The position numbers and the translations under genes were made by a program. The notes under the pieces are model-generated. The model saw only the letters and a list, made by a program, of their open reading frames with translations, was not told the origin of the DNA and searched no databases. From Acidianus sp. HS-5 (lineage in GTDB: Archaea; Thermoproteota; Thermoprotei_A; Sulfolobales; Sulfolobaceae), in NCBI RefSeq assembly GCF_021655615.1, contig NZ_AP025245.1:1-64000 (forward strand): a DNA stretch of 64,000 nucleotides, in the 5' to 3' direction. Shown piece after piece: positions 37,211-44,822 of this stretch. The stretch's first letter is position 1. Every line of letters starts with the position of its first letter.

Positions 37211-37921
37211 ATGCCAGTTCATATATTGGCAAAGAAAGGGGAAGTTGCAGAAAGAGTTTTAATAGTAGGAGATCCTGGTAGAGCTAAATTACTTTCTTCA
37301 ATCCTGGAAAACGCTAGATTAGTTAACGAAAATAGGAGTTTTTTGGTATATACAGGAAGGTATAATGGCATGGATATAAGTATAGCAACTCATGGAATTG
37401 GGGGTCCTTCAGCTGCCATAGTTCTAGAGGAATTAATCATGTTAGGCGGAAAGACCTTTATCAGATACGGAACTACTGGAGCTTTAATCCCAGATATAAA
37501 TTTGGGTGAATACGTTATAGTTGCAGGTGCATCATATAATCACGGTGGTCTTATTTACCAGTATTTAAGAGAAGACAGTTGCATTGCTGCAACGCCAGAT
37601 TTTTACGTACTTAACGCCTTAGTGCAGAATTTTGAGAGGCAAGGTCTAAAATTTCATATAGGAAATGTATTTAGCAGTGACGCGTTTTATGCTGAGGATG
37701 AGGAGTTCGTAAAAAGATGGTCTTCCAGAGGTAATATTGCTGTTGAAATGGAGTGTGCTACGATTTTTGCAGTAGGTAGAATGAAGGGAGTGAGAACTGG
37801 TGCTGTATTGACTGTCAGTGATAATTTGGCTAAAGGAGGAGTGTGGATAAGTAAGGAAGATTTAGAAAATAGTGTAATGAGGGGTGCAAAAGTAATTTTA
37901 GATACGTTGAGTAAGTTATAA
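37211..37921 (+). CDS. mtnP: 5'-methylthioadenosine phosphorylase, PNP type
   Basis: This 236-aa enzyme matches the hexameric S. solfataricus MTA phosphorylase over its length: MPVHILAKKGEVAERVL, VGDPGRAKLLSS, ATHGIGGPSAAIVLEEL, VFSSDAFYAEDEEFVKRW and AVEMECAT. It splits methylthioadenosine, inosine or guanosine with phosphate, salvaging adenine and sulfur from polyamine synthesis. Length and the conserved substrate residues fit exactly. It is followed 2 bp later by the HD hydrolase gene, so both nucleotide-metabolism genes are likely co-transcribed. Confidence 0.95.
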   Translation: MPVHILAKKGEVAERVLIVGDPGRAKLLSSILENARLVNENRSFLVYTGRYNGMDISIATHGIGGPSAAIVLEELIMLGGKTFIRYGTTGALIPDINLGEYVIVAGASYNHGGLIYQYLREDSCIAATPDFYVLNALVQNFERQGLKFHIGNVFSSDAFYAEDEEFVKRWSSRGNIAVEMECATIFAVGRMKGVRTGAVLTVSDNLAKGGVWISKEDLENSVMRGAKVILDTLSKL

Positions 37922-37923
37922 AA

Positions 37924-39156
37924 ATGAAGCTAATAAGGGATCCTATACACGGTTATATAGAAATTTCCGATAAAATGAATAAAATCGTTTCAAATCCCTT
38001 TTTCCAAAGGTTGAGATATATTAAGCAGACTGCAATGGCTTACATGGTATATCCTAGCATGTTACATTCTAGGTTTGAGCACAGCTTAGGCGTAATGCAT
38101 TTAGCTAGAGAGTTTGCTAGGTATGTAATCTCTAACAGCGGATTAAAGAGCGAGGAAGGCATTGTGCAAATGATAGCTTTAACTGGATTACTTCATGATG
38201 TAGGTCATGTAGCATTTTCTCATACCTTTGAGAATTTCCTATTGCTTGCTAAACAAGTTTATAAAATGGATGTAAAGGAAGAAGGCAAGAAGACGCATGT
38301 AAATTACGGTAAATATTTAATAGAAAACGCACTTGGAAGTATAATTGATAAGGAATATTCTGAATTCTATTCTGATCCAGTAAAATTTGTAATTAATGTT
38401 CTAGATGAGAATCCTAGGAATTACGAGGAAAAATTAGCTTTATCATTAATTTCAAATTACGTTGACGCTGATAGGAGTGACTATCTTTTGAGGGATTCTT
38501 ATTATGCGGGAGTAAGTTACGGTAGATTCGATATAGAGAGGTTAAAGAGATTTTTAGTTTTCATAGATGGAAAGCTCGCGATTTATAGTAAAGCTACTCC
38601 AATAGTAGAGCAGTTTCTCCTGTCTAGAATGTACATGTTTGAGAACGTATATTTCCACAGCGTAACTGGAGTTTATAACGCGATATTATCTCATGCAATG
38701 GTTGAAATGCTTGAAAAAAACGTTATTGAAATTCCTATGGAGGCAGAGGATTACTTACAACTTTTAGACGTGAAAATTTATTCTAGTCTTGACAAGGTAA
38801 AGGAGGAATTCAAGAACGCAATAATGTTTAGGCAAGGATATAAGAGGGTAAAATACGATATAACCGGAAAATGCCTTGATAGGTTTAATGAAATTAAAGA
38901 TGAAATATATGAAGATATGAAAGAAACTAAAGGACTCTTCTTATATCACGAGTTTAATGATGTACCTTACGAGGAAAAAGAAGAAGCAGTTTATATATTT
39001 GATGGTGAGAAGGTCGAGAAGCTAACCTCAGTTTCTCCCATAATTAGATCATTAAGTGAAATAAAAAAGGCAGTAATAGCGTATTCTGTTAAGGCGGAAA
39101 AGATTACAGAAAAATATGAGAAAATAATTCAAGAGTGTAAAACTCTGGGTCCTTGA
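37924..39156 (+). CDS. HD-domain phosphohydrolase (SAMHD1/dNTPase-like)
   Basis: This 410-aa protein belongs to the COG1078 group. It opens KLIRDPIHGYIEISDKM, has HSRFEHSLGVMHLA giving the first His, LLHDVGHVAFSHTFE giving the HD pair, and a later Asp in SNYVDADRSDYLLRDSYYAG. Relatives hydrolyse dNTPs to nucleosides and triphosphate. Coupling (2-bp gap) to the MTA/purine phosphorylase makes a purine salvage or nucleotide housekeeping role likely. The 3' end overlaps the convergent mevalonate decarboxylase gene by 28 bp. Confidence 0.9.
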   Translation: MKLIRDPIHGYIEISDKMNKIVSNPFFQRLRYIKQTAMAYMVYPSMLHSRFEHSLGVMHLAREFARYVISNSGLKSEEGIVQMIALTGLLHDVGHVAFSHTFENFLLLAKQVYKMDVKEEGKKTHVNYGKYLIENALGSIIDKEYSEFYSDPVKFVINVLDENPRNYEEKLALSLISNYVDADRSDYLLRDSYYAGVSYGRFDIERLKRFLVFIDGKLAIYSKATPIVEQFLLSRMYMFENVYFHSVTGVYNAILSHAMVEMLEKNVIEIPMEAEDYLQLLDVKIYSSLDKVKEEFKNAIMFRQGYKRVKYDITGKCLDRFNEIKDEIYEDMKETKGLFLYHEFNDVPYEEKEEAVYIFDGEKVEKLTSVSPIIRSLSEIKKAVIAYSVKAEKITEKYEKIIQECKTLGP

Positions 39157-40103
39157 CCTGGAGAAGTTATTATATATTTTAAATTTAAGTTTTGAATAAA
39201 ATTTATTACTTCTTGCATATATTTTTTGGTAGTAAAAATATGAGGATTAGGACCTGCATCAAAAGTATAGCCGGCATGACCGAAATCTTGAATCCACCTC
39301 ATTATTTTAAGTGATACATCATTAAGATAGAAGAATGAAGGCCAAGAGTCCAGAATCACTGCATGCATACTATTACTATGTCTCATTGTTAATTCAAAGA
39401 ATTTCTTCTCGTCTCTCTTCTTTATACTTTCTACGATTTCGTTAAATGTTTCCTCTATAAATTCGAGCCTGCACTTCATTAGATAAGACGATTTAACAGA
39501 ATTTTCCATACCTTCTCTTGAAGAGATCTTTTTCTTCTCTTCACTTACTATTACAATAATGTCGACGAGATCGCCCCAGTAATTAGGAGGGAATATCTGA
39601 TAGCAAAAAGAGTCTTCTCCATCATTTCTTTCTCCTTTTTCCCATATTACGAATCCTCCTTCAGTACTCCTGCAAGCACTCCCTGAACCAATTCTAGCTA
39701 TTTTAGAAAGCTCTTTTTGGCTTAAATTTAAGCCTAAAGCATCATTTACAGCATAAACTAATGCAGCAATGCCTGCAGCAGAAGACGCTAAGCCTGATGA
39801 TGGGGGGAAGTTTGTTTCTGAGAAGACTTTAGAAAACAAAGTCTTACCGTTAATTTTCCTAAAAATGTTAAGAACTCTTCCAGCATAATTTAAGGTTTCT
39901 TTTTCATTTAACTTCTTACCATTAATTACGATTTCGTCTTTAGAGAATTCTTCACTAAATATAACCTTTGTTCTAGCATACAGATTATCCAAGCTTATAG
40001 AAAGCGAAGAATTCAAAGGGAGGTTGAGTTCCGCATTTCTTTTTCCCCAGTATTTAATTATTGCAATATTTGATGGGGCTATTGCTTCTCCTTCAAGTCT
40101 CAT
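39129..40103 (-). CDS. mvaD: Diphosphomevalonate decarboxylase
   Basis: This 324-aa GHMP-family enzyme starts GEAIAPSNIAIIKYWGKR, the MVD signature, and has the ATP loop NFPPSSGLASSAAG (about residues 97-110) and SGSACRSTEGGFVIW. The C-terminal Asp of the catalytic pair is in TFDAGPNPH. It converts diphosphomevalonate to isopentenyl diphosphate. With phosphomevalonate kinase it marks the classical mevalonate route, which among archaea is characteristic of Sulfolobales. It overlaps the upstream PMK gene by 11 bp. Confidence 0.95.
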   Translation of the reverse strand: MRLEGEAIAPSNIAIIKYWGKRNAELNLPLNSSLSISLDNLYARTKVIFSEEFSKDEIVINGKKLNEKETLNYAGRVLNIFRKINGKTLFSKVFSETNFPPSSGLASSAAGIAALVYAVNDALGLNLSQKELSKIARIGSGSACRSTEGGFVIWEKGERNDGEDSFCYQIFPPNYWGDLVDIIVIVSEEKKKISSREGMENSVKSSYLMKCRLEFIEETFNEIVESIKKRDEKKFFELTMRHSNSMHAVILDSWPSFFYLNDVSLKIMRWIQDFGHAGYTFDAGPNPHIFTTKKYMQEVINFIQNLNLKYIITSPGQGPRVLHS

Positions 40104-41043
40104 TTAGACCATCATCTTCTTTGATTTCGATTAGCTTTAATCCTTTCTCTCTCCACTTTTTCCTGACTTCGTTTAAGTTTTCTCCAATTGCGAAGATTAC
40201 ATCTCCTCCTCCTGCTCCTGGTAATAAAGATACATACGCGCAATTATCTTCTGCAATCCTTATTAATTTCTTATCTTCATTACTTTCCAATTTAACTCCA
40301 ACTACATCTTCTGCCAAGACGTTTAGCAAATCTCTAGCTAATTTAACGTGCTGTGAAGCCTCATCAACTTTACCTAGCTTAAGAAGTTTTATTGCAGTTT
40401 CGTTCTCTATATTAATTTCTTTCAGGAATGCGTTAAATTTCTCGTCATTTTTCTTTTCCATAAACATTTTAACTAGATTTACAGTCTCAGAACTTCTTCC
40501 CGTAAATCCTAAAAGCAAATCGTATTTATTGCCTAACTTTAAAGGTTCTATCTTCCAATCGCCTTTTTTGATGTCAGTAAACCTTCTATAAATTATGCTC
40601 CCGTAGACTGCTGCAGCTATATCAAATCCACTTCCTATTCCTTTTTGTCTAACGAAATTTGCTTCCTGAGCTAGAGAATGGACTTCATCTACGTTTAATT
40701 TTCCTCTTATTTGCTTATATAAACAACCAACAAGAGCTACTGTTGCTGCAGACGAGCTTCCTAAACCAGTTTTTTTACCGTTAATTTGAAAGTCTTCATC
40801 GTTGAAAAGCCTTATTTTAAGTCTGGGGATCTCTCCTAAATGCTCCTTTATTACGTTTACTACACTTTCTATTAGTTCGTTTCCGTTCCCGTAAAACGTT
40901 CCATATGTTGTCTCAAAGACTAGTTTATCAGAAGGATAAGCTTCGCATTTAACTCTCTTATTTATAGCAATTACGTGGGATAATCCTCCAAATACTACAG
41001 CGTAACTTCCTATCCAAAGTATTTTTCCTGGAGCAGATATCAT
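40093..41043 (-). CDS. Phosphomevalonate kinase
   Basis: This 316-aa GHMP kinase has a short N-terminus SAPGKILWIGSYAVVFGG, typical of phosphomevalonate kinase, the ATP loop KTGLGSSSAATVALVG and a C-terminal LLPGAGGGDVIFAI. It acts just before the decarboxylase encoded by the overlapping downstream gene. The gene order PMK-MVD agrees with S. solfataricus. The start is divergent from a helical regulator-like gene over 34 bp. Confidence 0.93.
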   Translation of the reverse strand: MISAPGKILWIGSYAVVFGGLSHVIAINKRVKCEAYPSDKLVFETTYGTFYGNGNELIESVVNVIKEHLGEIPRLKIRLFNDEDFQINGKKTGLGSSSAATVALVGCLYKQIRGKLNVDEVHSLAQEANFVRQKGIGSGFDIAAAVYGSIIYRRFTDIKKGDWKIEPLKLGNKYDLLLGFTGRSSETVNLVKMFMEKKNDEKFNAFLKEINIENETAIKLLKLGKVDEASQHVKLARDLLNVLAEDVVGVKLESNEDKKLIRIAEDNCAYVSLLPGAGGGDVIFAIGENLNEVRKKWREKGLKLIEIKEDDGLNET

Positions 41044-41077
41044 CGGATTTATTATTTTGTTGTAGTAGAAATATGTG

Positions 41078-41668
41078 ATGGATTTTCTGGATAAGAAAAA
41101 AAGATTAGTATTGATAGCTATAGCACAAAAGGGAACTTCTGGATTAGCTTATGATGAATTATTATCTACTTTAACGGTTCTAATGACTAAAAATACTTTG
41201 CAAAGTATAATTGAAGATCTTTACTTTTCTGGGTTTATTAATATAATAAAGGACAGTGACGAAATAAGGCTAATAGCAAGTAAGAAAGTGAGAAGCGGTT
41301 TAGTTGCCTTAGATTTCCAGAGATATAAATTATTGAAATTTCTTGAGGAAGTAAAGAAGAAATCAGAGGAAATTGCAAAATTACAAGATAAGAATTCTCA
41401 GATGGAGGAAATTAAAAAGATAGGTAAGGAAGGTTTGGAGCTAATTTCTTCTGGTCTTTTAACGTTATATAAGGAGTTTCCTGAGCTAACAATTCCAGAA
41501 TATGTAGAAATCGTTGAAGTGATAAATAATGATGTTCTTGTGAAGTTGACTCCTTTAATAACACAACAGATGACTGAAGATGACTTAAAGCAGTTCTTGA
41601 ATTTAACATCGAAATATCTCGGAGAGAAGGAAGCTGAGGTACTAAGTGAAGCGTTAAAAAGAGTTTGA
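41078..41668 (+). CDS. Helical protein with winged-helix-like N-terminus
   Basis: This 196-aa protein begins with a winged-helix-like part (KKRLVLIAIAQKGTSGLAYD and on to about residue 70) and continues as long charged helices, probably a coiled coil at 75-120. A GTG codon precedes the ATG at 41078 directly. It is the first of three plus-strand genes that include a second winged-helix protein and a membrane protein. No function is assigned. Confidence 0.55.
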   Translation: MDFLDKKKRLVLIAIAQKGTSGLAYDELLSTLTVLMTKNTLQSIIEDLYFSGFINIIKDSDEIRLIASKKVRSGLVALDFQRYKLLKFLEEVKKKSEEIAKLQDKNSQMEEIKKIGKEGLELISSGLLTLYKEFPELTIPEYVEIVEVINNDVLVKLTPLITQQMTEDDLKQFLNLTSKYLGEKEAEVLSEALKRV

Positions 41669-41706
41669 AAGAAACGTTTATAAAGAATAAGTCTTACTCT
41701 TAATAT

Positions 41707-41991
41707 ATGAAGAGCAAGAGAGACCAGCTAGAAATTATAATGGATGTAATGGAAGTCATTAGTGACGGATATGATAGCAAATCTTCTATAATGAAATACG
41801 CTAATTTGAGCAATACACTCTTGGAGAAATACATTAGCGTGCTGATGAGTAAAGGGCTTATAACATATGAAGATGGCCATTATAGGGTAACTGAAAAAGG
41901 TACTGCGTTATTAGAAAAATTAAGAAAAATTAGAAAGTTACATCTAGAATTATCTGAGCTTATAAGCTCAATTTCAGAAGAATTATATTGA
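41707..41991 (+). CDS. Winged-helix DNA-binding protein (HTH_45-like)
   Basis: This 94-aa protein has the archaeal winged-helix pattern: LEIIMDVMEVISDGYDSKSS, the recognition helix SNTLLEKYISVLMSKGLI, a short wing, and TEKGTALLEKLRKIRKL as a dimerising last helix. Such small proteins are common in Sulfolobales chromosomes and viruses. Its stop overlaps the start of the membrane protein gene by one base (TGATG), so the two are coupled. Confidence 0.75.
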   Translation: MKSKRDQLEIIMDVMEVISDGYDSKSSIMKYANLSNTLLEKYISVLMSKGLITYEDGHYRVTEKGTALLEKLRKIRKLHLELSELISSISEELY

Positions 41992-42542
41992 TGTTAGAGT
42001 CAGTTACATTAATAGCGAACCTGGTGTATGTTAGCTTACTTTTAGAGACATCACTACTTTTCTATTTTATAACAAGAAAGTTAGGTAAACTATCTTCTTT
42101 ATGGAAAGATTCAAGATCTTTTTATTTATTGAAGATTTTTAGTGAAATGATAGATTTACTATCTTCTACGGATTTATTAGATGATGGAATAATTGGGGCA
42201 AATTTTAATATAAAATCCGAGGCTCTACAAAAATTTTTAGATAATGAAGTTAAAGGTGTTGGAAGTAAAATAAAGTTACTTAATAATTATATTTCGTCTA
42301 TGGAAAATATTGACTCATATGTAAGTGGAATTTCAAGCAATGTGAAGGAAATATTTTACATTGTCTTAGCATCGATAATTTTCTTTGCATTATATTTCTT
42401 GCCGTTGTTTTCTTTTAATGGGCTATTTTTAGGTTTTTCTTTAGGCTTAGATATAATTTCGATGTATTACATCATATATTCCTTTTTGGTTTATAGAGAT
42501 ATGATGAAAAAAATTATGGAAATAAGAAATAGCAAATCATGA
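41991..42542 (+). CDS. Membrane protein coupled to winged-helix gene
   Basis: This 183-aa protein has an N-terminal hydrophobic helix (about residues 3-25), a polar middle of roughly 100 residues and two close C-terminal helices (about 118-165). No known family is recognised. The ATG at 41991 shares one base with the preceding TGA; an in-frame TTG lies one codon earlier. A DNA-binding protein and a membrane protein in one coupled unit suggest a sensing or regulatory pair, which is inference. Confidence 0.55.
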   Translation: MLESVTLIANLVYVSLLLETSLLFYFITRKLGKLSSLWKDSRSFYLLKIFSEMIDLLSSTDLLDDGIIGANFNIKSEALQKFLDNEVKGVGSKIKLLNNYISSMENIDSYVSGISSNVKEIFYIVLASIIFFALYFLPLFSFNGLFLGFSLGLDIISMYYIIYSFLVYRDMMKKIMEIRNSKS

Positions 42543-42863
42543 AGCCGCAGATAAAATCTTCTTTGCGCATTGTTTTAAATCATCACTTATCTTTTCCCAG
42601 ATATTATTTATTGCAGAATAAACAAATTTAGGCCTACCTATTTTCTTTTCCTCTATTTTTATTCTATTTACGAGGCCGACATCCATTAATCTTTTTAAGC
42701 TCGTTTCAGCTGTAGTTTTACTGAAACCCATTATTTGTGCCAATTCAACGGAGGTTATAGGCTTATTTAATTCAACAAGTTTAAACAAGCATTCGACGTC
42801 TGTTTCAGACAGTCTATAACAACACCTTATACTTTCTTTTTTATTCTTAAGATCTTCTTCCAT
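42537..42863 (-). CDS. Winged-helix transcriptional regulator
   Basis: This 108-aa protein has a clear helix-turn-helix: ITSVELAQIMGFSKTTAETS with LKRLMDVGLVNR, then a wing with KKIGRPKFVYS. It resembles the MarR/TrmB-like single-domain regulators of Sulfolobales. Cysteines cluster near the N-terminus (RCCYRL) and could sense redox or metals. It lies 47 bp downstream of the decayed CoA-binding gene. Confidence 0.75.
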   Translation of the reverse strand: MEEDLKNKKESIRCCYRLSETDVECLFKLVELNKPITSVELAQIMGFSKTTAETSLKRLMDVGLVNRIKIEEKKIGRPKFVYSAINNIWEKISDDLKQCAKKILSAAS

Positions 42864-42910
42864 AATTAATTTTTTGGATAAACATATTAAAAACTTTATC
42901 TATTTTTCTT

Positions 42911-43332
42911 TCACTTATTTTGCATAAGCTTATTATACTCTTTATACATGCATCTATCTTGTACCGCACTAATATCCTCCTTTTCTGCCAATTTAGTTGC
43001 TTCCTCATTCCTTCTTGTAACCATAATACTTTAACATCGCTCCTTTCCTTCTTCCTCTTTATTACTTCCTCAATTATTTTAGGGACCTCTGACGAAGGTC
43101 TAAATACCTCTACTACCTCAATTTTGTCGGGAATCTCTAAAATTGATGAATAACTCTTTCTTCCTAGGATTTCCTTTGCAGTTGGATTTACTGGTATCAC
43201 ATTATATCAATGTTCCATTAAAAATTTAGGAACATAGTGAGAAGGCTTTGAAGGATCTTTTGAAAAACCTATAGTGATAACATTTTTACAATTTTCAAGG
43301 ACAAATCTTATTAAATTTTCTTCACTTTACAT
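42911..43332 (-). pseudogene. CoA-binding protein (COG1832 type), disrupted
   Basis: Joined across lesions the minus strand encodes a CoA-binding Rossmann protein of about 138 aa: NVITIGFSKDPSKPSHYVPK, FLMEH, then VIPVNPTAKEILGRKSYSS, EVFRPSSEVP, VLWLQEG and finally NEEATKLAEKEDISAV with DRCMYKEY. Three lesions break it: TAA right after the putative ATG at 43330-43332, TGA at 43207-43209 where the family has Gly, and a frameshift near 43003-43014 between LQEG and NEEA. The family role, probably binding CoA, is poorly defined; this copy is dead. Confidence 0.8.
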
Positions 43333-43354
43333 ACTTTTATTATGCTAGCAAAGG

Positions 43355-44194
43355 TTAAAATTCATTTTCAACTTTATTTCTTAATATTCCTATTTTTGGA
43401 ACTTCAACTTCTACAATATCTCCTGGCTTTAAATATTCCTTATTTCCGAATTCCGCAACGCCTGCAGGCGTCCCAGTAGTAATAATATCTCCTGGCTCTA
43501 GAGTAATTCCATTACTTAAGTAAGAAATTAATTCCTCCACGGAAAATATCATATCCTCCGTAGACCCTCTTTGCGCTACTCTTCCATTAACTCTCGTAAT
43601 TATCTCTAGCGGAAAGTCTACTTCATCTTTAGTTACAATCCAAGGACCTATAGGCAGACCAGTGTCTAGAGACTTTCCCATTACCCAATTTAATCCATAG
43701 GGATGAATTTCAGGAAACTGATAATCCCTAAAGCTAACGTCGTTAACTATCGTAAATCCTAAAACGTAATCTATTGCATTCTCCTTTTTAATGTATTTAC
43801 CTCTCTTTCCCAATATTATACCTATTTCTCCCTCGTAGTCTACTTTTCTTGCTCCTTTAGGTATTATAATTTCATCTTCGTGTGCTATCACGGTGTTGTT
43901 ACCTTTCATGAAGAAGTAAGGCTGTTTAGGAGGCTCCATTGAAGATTCCTTAGAATGAGACTTAAAATTGACTGCGGGTAAAAATATTTTGTTAGGGTAG
44001 ATTGAAGGCAAAAATTTAGACAATGTAACTTGCCTGTAGTTTTTAATATTCCTGAAAAGTTCTATAGCCTTTACAATATTTTTAGAGTCTTCTAGAACGC
44101 ATTCTATTCCCTCAAAATCCGGAATATAAAAATTGTTATCTATAATAAAAACTGTTGTCGTTTTTCCGTTAACTATTCCTTGTGTGAATCTCAT
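43355..44194 (-). CDS. Fumarylacetoacetate hydrolase family protein
   Basis: This 279-aa protein has the FAH fold with metal ligands in VDYEGEIGIILGK (two Glu) and IVNDVSFRDYQ (Asp), and the C-terminal ITTGTPAGVAEF with KPGDIVEVEV. Members include 2-keto-3-deoxy sugar-acid dehydratases of Sulfolobus and oxaloacetate-type decarboxylases and hydrolases of aromatic degradation. The substrate cannot be fixed. It overlaps the upstream NicO-like permease gene by 4 bp, an odd partner unless both serve uptake and use of one compound or metal. Confidence 0.88.
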   Translation of the reverse strand: MRFTQGIVNGKTTTVFIIDNNFYIPDFEGIECVLEDSKNIVKAIELFRNIKNYRQVTLSKFLPSIYPNKIFLPAVNFKSHSKESSMEPPKQPYFFMKGNNTVIAHEDEIIIPKGARKVDYEGEIGIILGKRGKYIKKENAIDYVLGFTIVNDVSFRDYQFPEIHPYGLNWVMGKSLDTGLPIGPWIVTKDEVDFPLEIITRVNGRVAQRGSTEDMIFSVEELISYLSNGITLEPGDIITTGTPAGVAEFGNKEYLKPGDIVEVEVPKIGILRNKVENEF

Positions 44195-44733
44195 AGAACC
44201 TCAAATGTAGAAACTCCTAAAAAGATTATGGTTACTAATGCGACAGCTATGTTTATTGGCTTATCCAACTTTCTCGGAATCATATTTAGTGAACTTAAAG
44301 CGAATATTGAGAAAGTAGATGAGACTACAAACACTCCTACTAATACTGTGGAGTAAATTATATTATCCAGGGATATAGCAAGCAAAATAGTTATTATCTT
44401 AGAAGGAGTAACAACTAATGAGCCTTGAAGGAGACCTAGCTTTTTTGGTTCTATTTCAAATTCTCTTCCTATTAAAGTGGAAATTAGAAGGATTAAAGCT
44501 ACTCCTATTCCTACTAAATTACCTAAAATATTAAGGTACGCAGAACTAACCGAAACTATTAAAAATATTATTGTTAATGGAACAGCTAAAATTACGAATC
44601 CTAAAGAATGAAATAGGGCAAATTTCAAGATTTTAATATTGTTTCTCAATACTCTTGCAGACGCTATATGGTCTGGATCTAGCCCGTGAGTTAATCCCAA
44701 GAGAGCTACTATGATTAAGTCTTGAAGAAACAT
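44191..44733 (-). CDS. NicO/NiCoT-like membrane protein
   Basis: This 180-aa protein has six hydrophobic helices. The first contains LLGLTHGLDPDHIASARVL, the His-X4-Asp-His-type signature of nickel/cobalt permeases (HX4DH) in helix 1. At 180 aa it is shorter than classical NiCoT proteins (about 330) and closer to small archaeal homologues. Nickel or cobalt transport is therefore likely but the signature alone does not prove it. Its promoter region has a duplicated TATA-like element. Confidence 0.75.
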   Translation of the reverse strand: MFLQDLIIVALLGLTHGLDPDHIASARVLRNNIKILKFALFHSLGFVILAVPLTIIFLIVSVSSAYLNILGNLVGIGVALILLISTLIGREFEIEPKKLGLLQGSLVVTPSKIITILLAISLDNIIYSTVLVGVFVVSSTFSIFALSSLNMIPRKLDKPINIAVALVTIIFLGVSTFEVL

Positions 44734-44749
44734 AAGTAAAATAACTATC

Positions 44750-44785
44750 CACTATAAAAATTACTTGTTGACACTATAAAAATTA
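44750..44785 (-). promoter_or_regulatory. Tandem duplicated TATA-like elements
   Basis: The 14-mer CACTATAAAAATTA (plus strand) occurs at 44750-44763 and again at 44772-44785, a 22-bp spacing. Read on the minus strand each is a TATA-like AATTTTTATAG. The copy nearer the gene is about 20-30 bp before the ATG at 44733, the right distance for a leaderless transcript. Confidence 0.5.
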
Positions 44786-44822
44786 ATAATTGATACCATA
44801 AGGATTACTACCAAAAAAAGGA

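Noticed and set aside
40061..40591. A 176-aa plus-strand ORF opposite phosphomevalonate kinase
   Set aside because: It is antisense to a firm gene, with a Ser/Leu/Phe-rich composition typical of shadow frames.
42847..43200. A 117-aa protein starting MIPVNP as a complete gene
   Set aside because: The start is mid-domain and the end is out of frame; it is part of the decayed CoA-binding gene.
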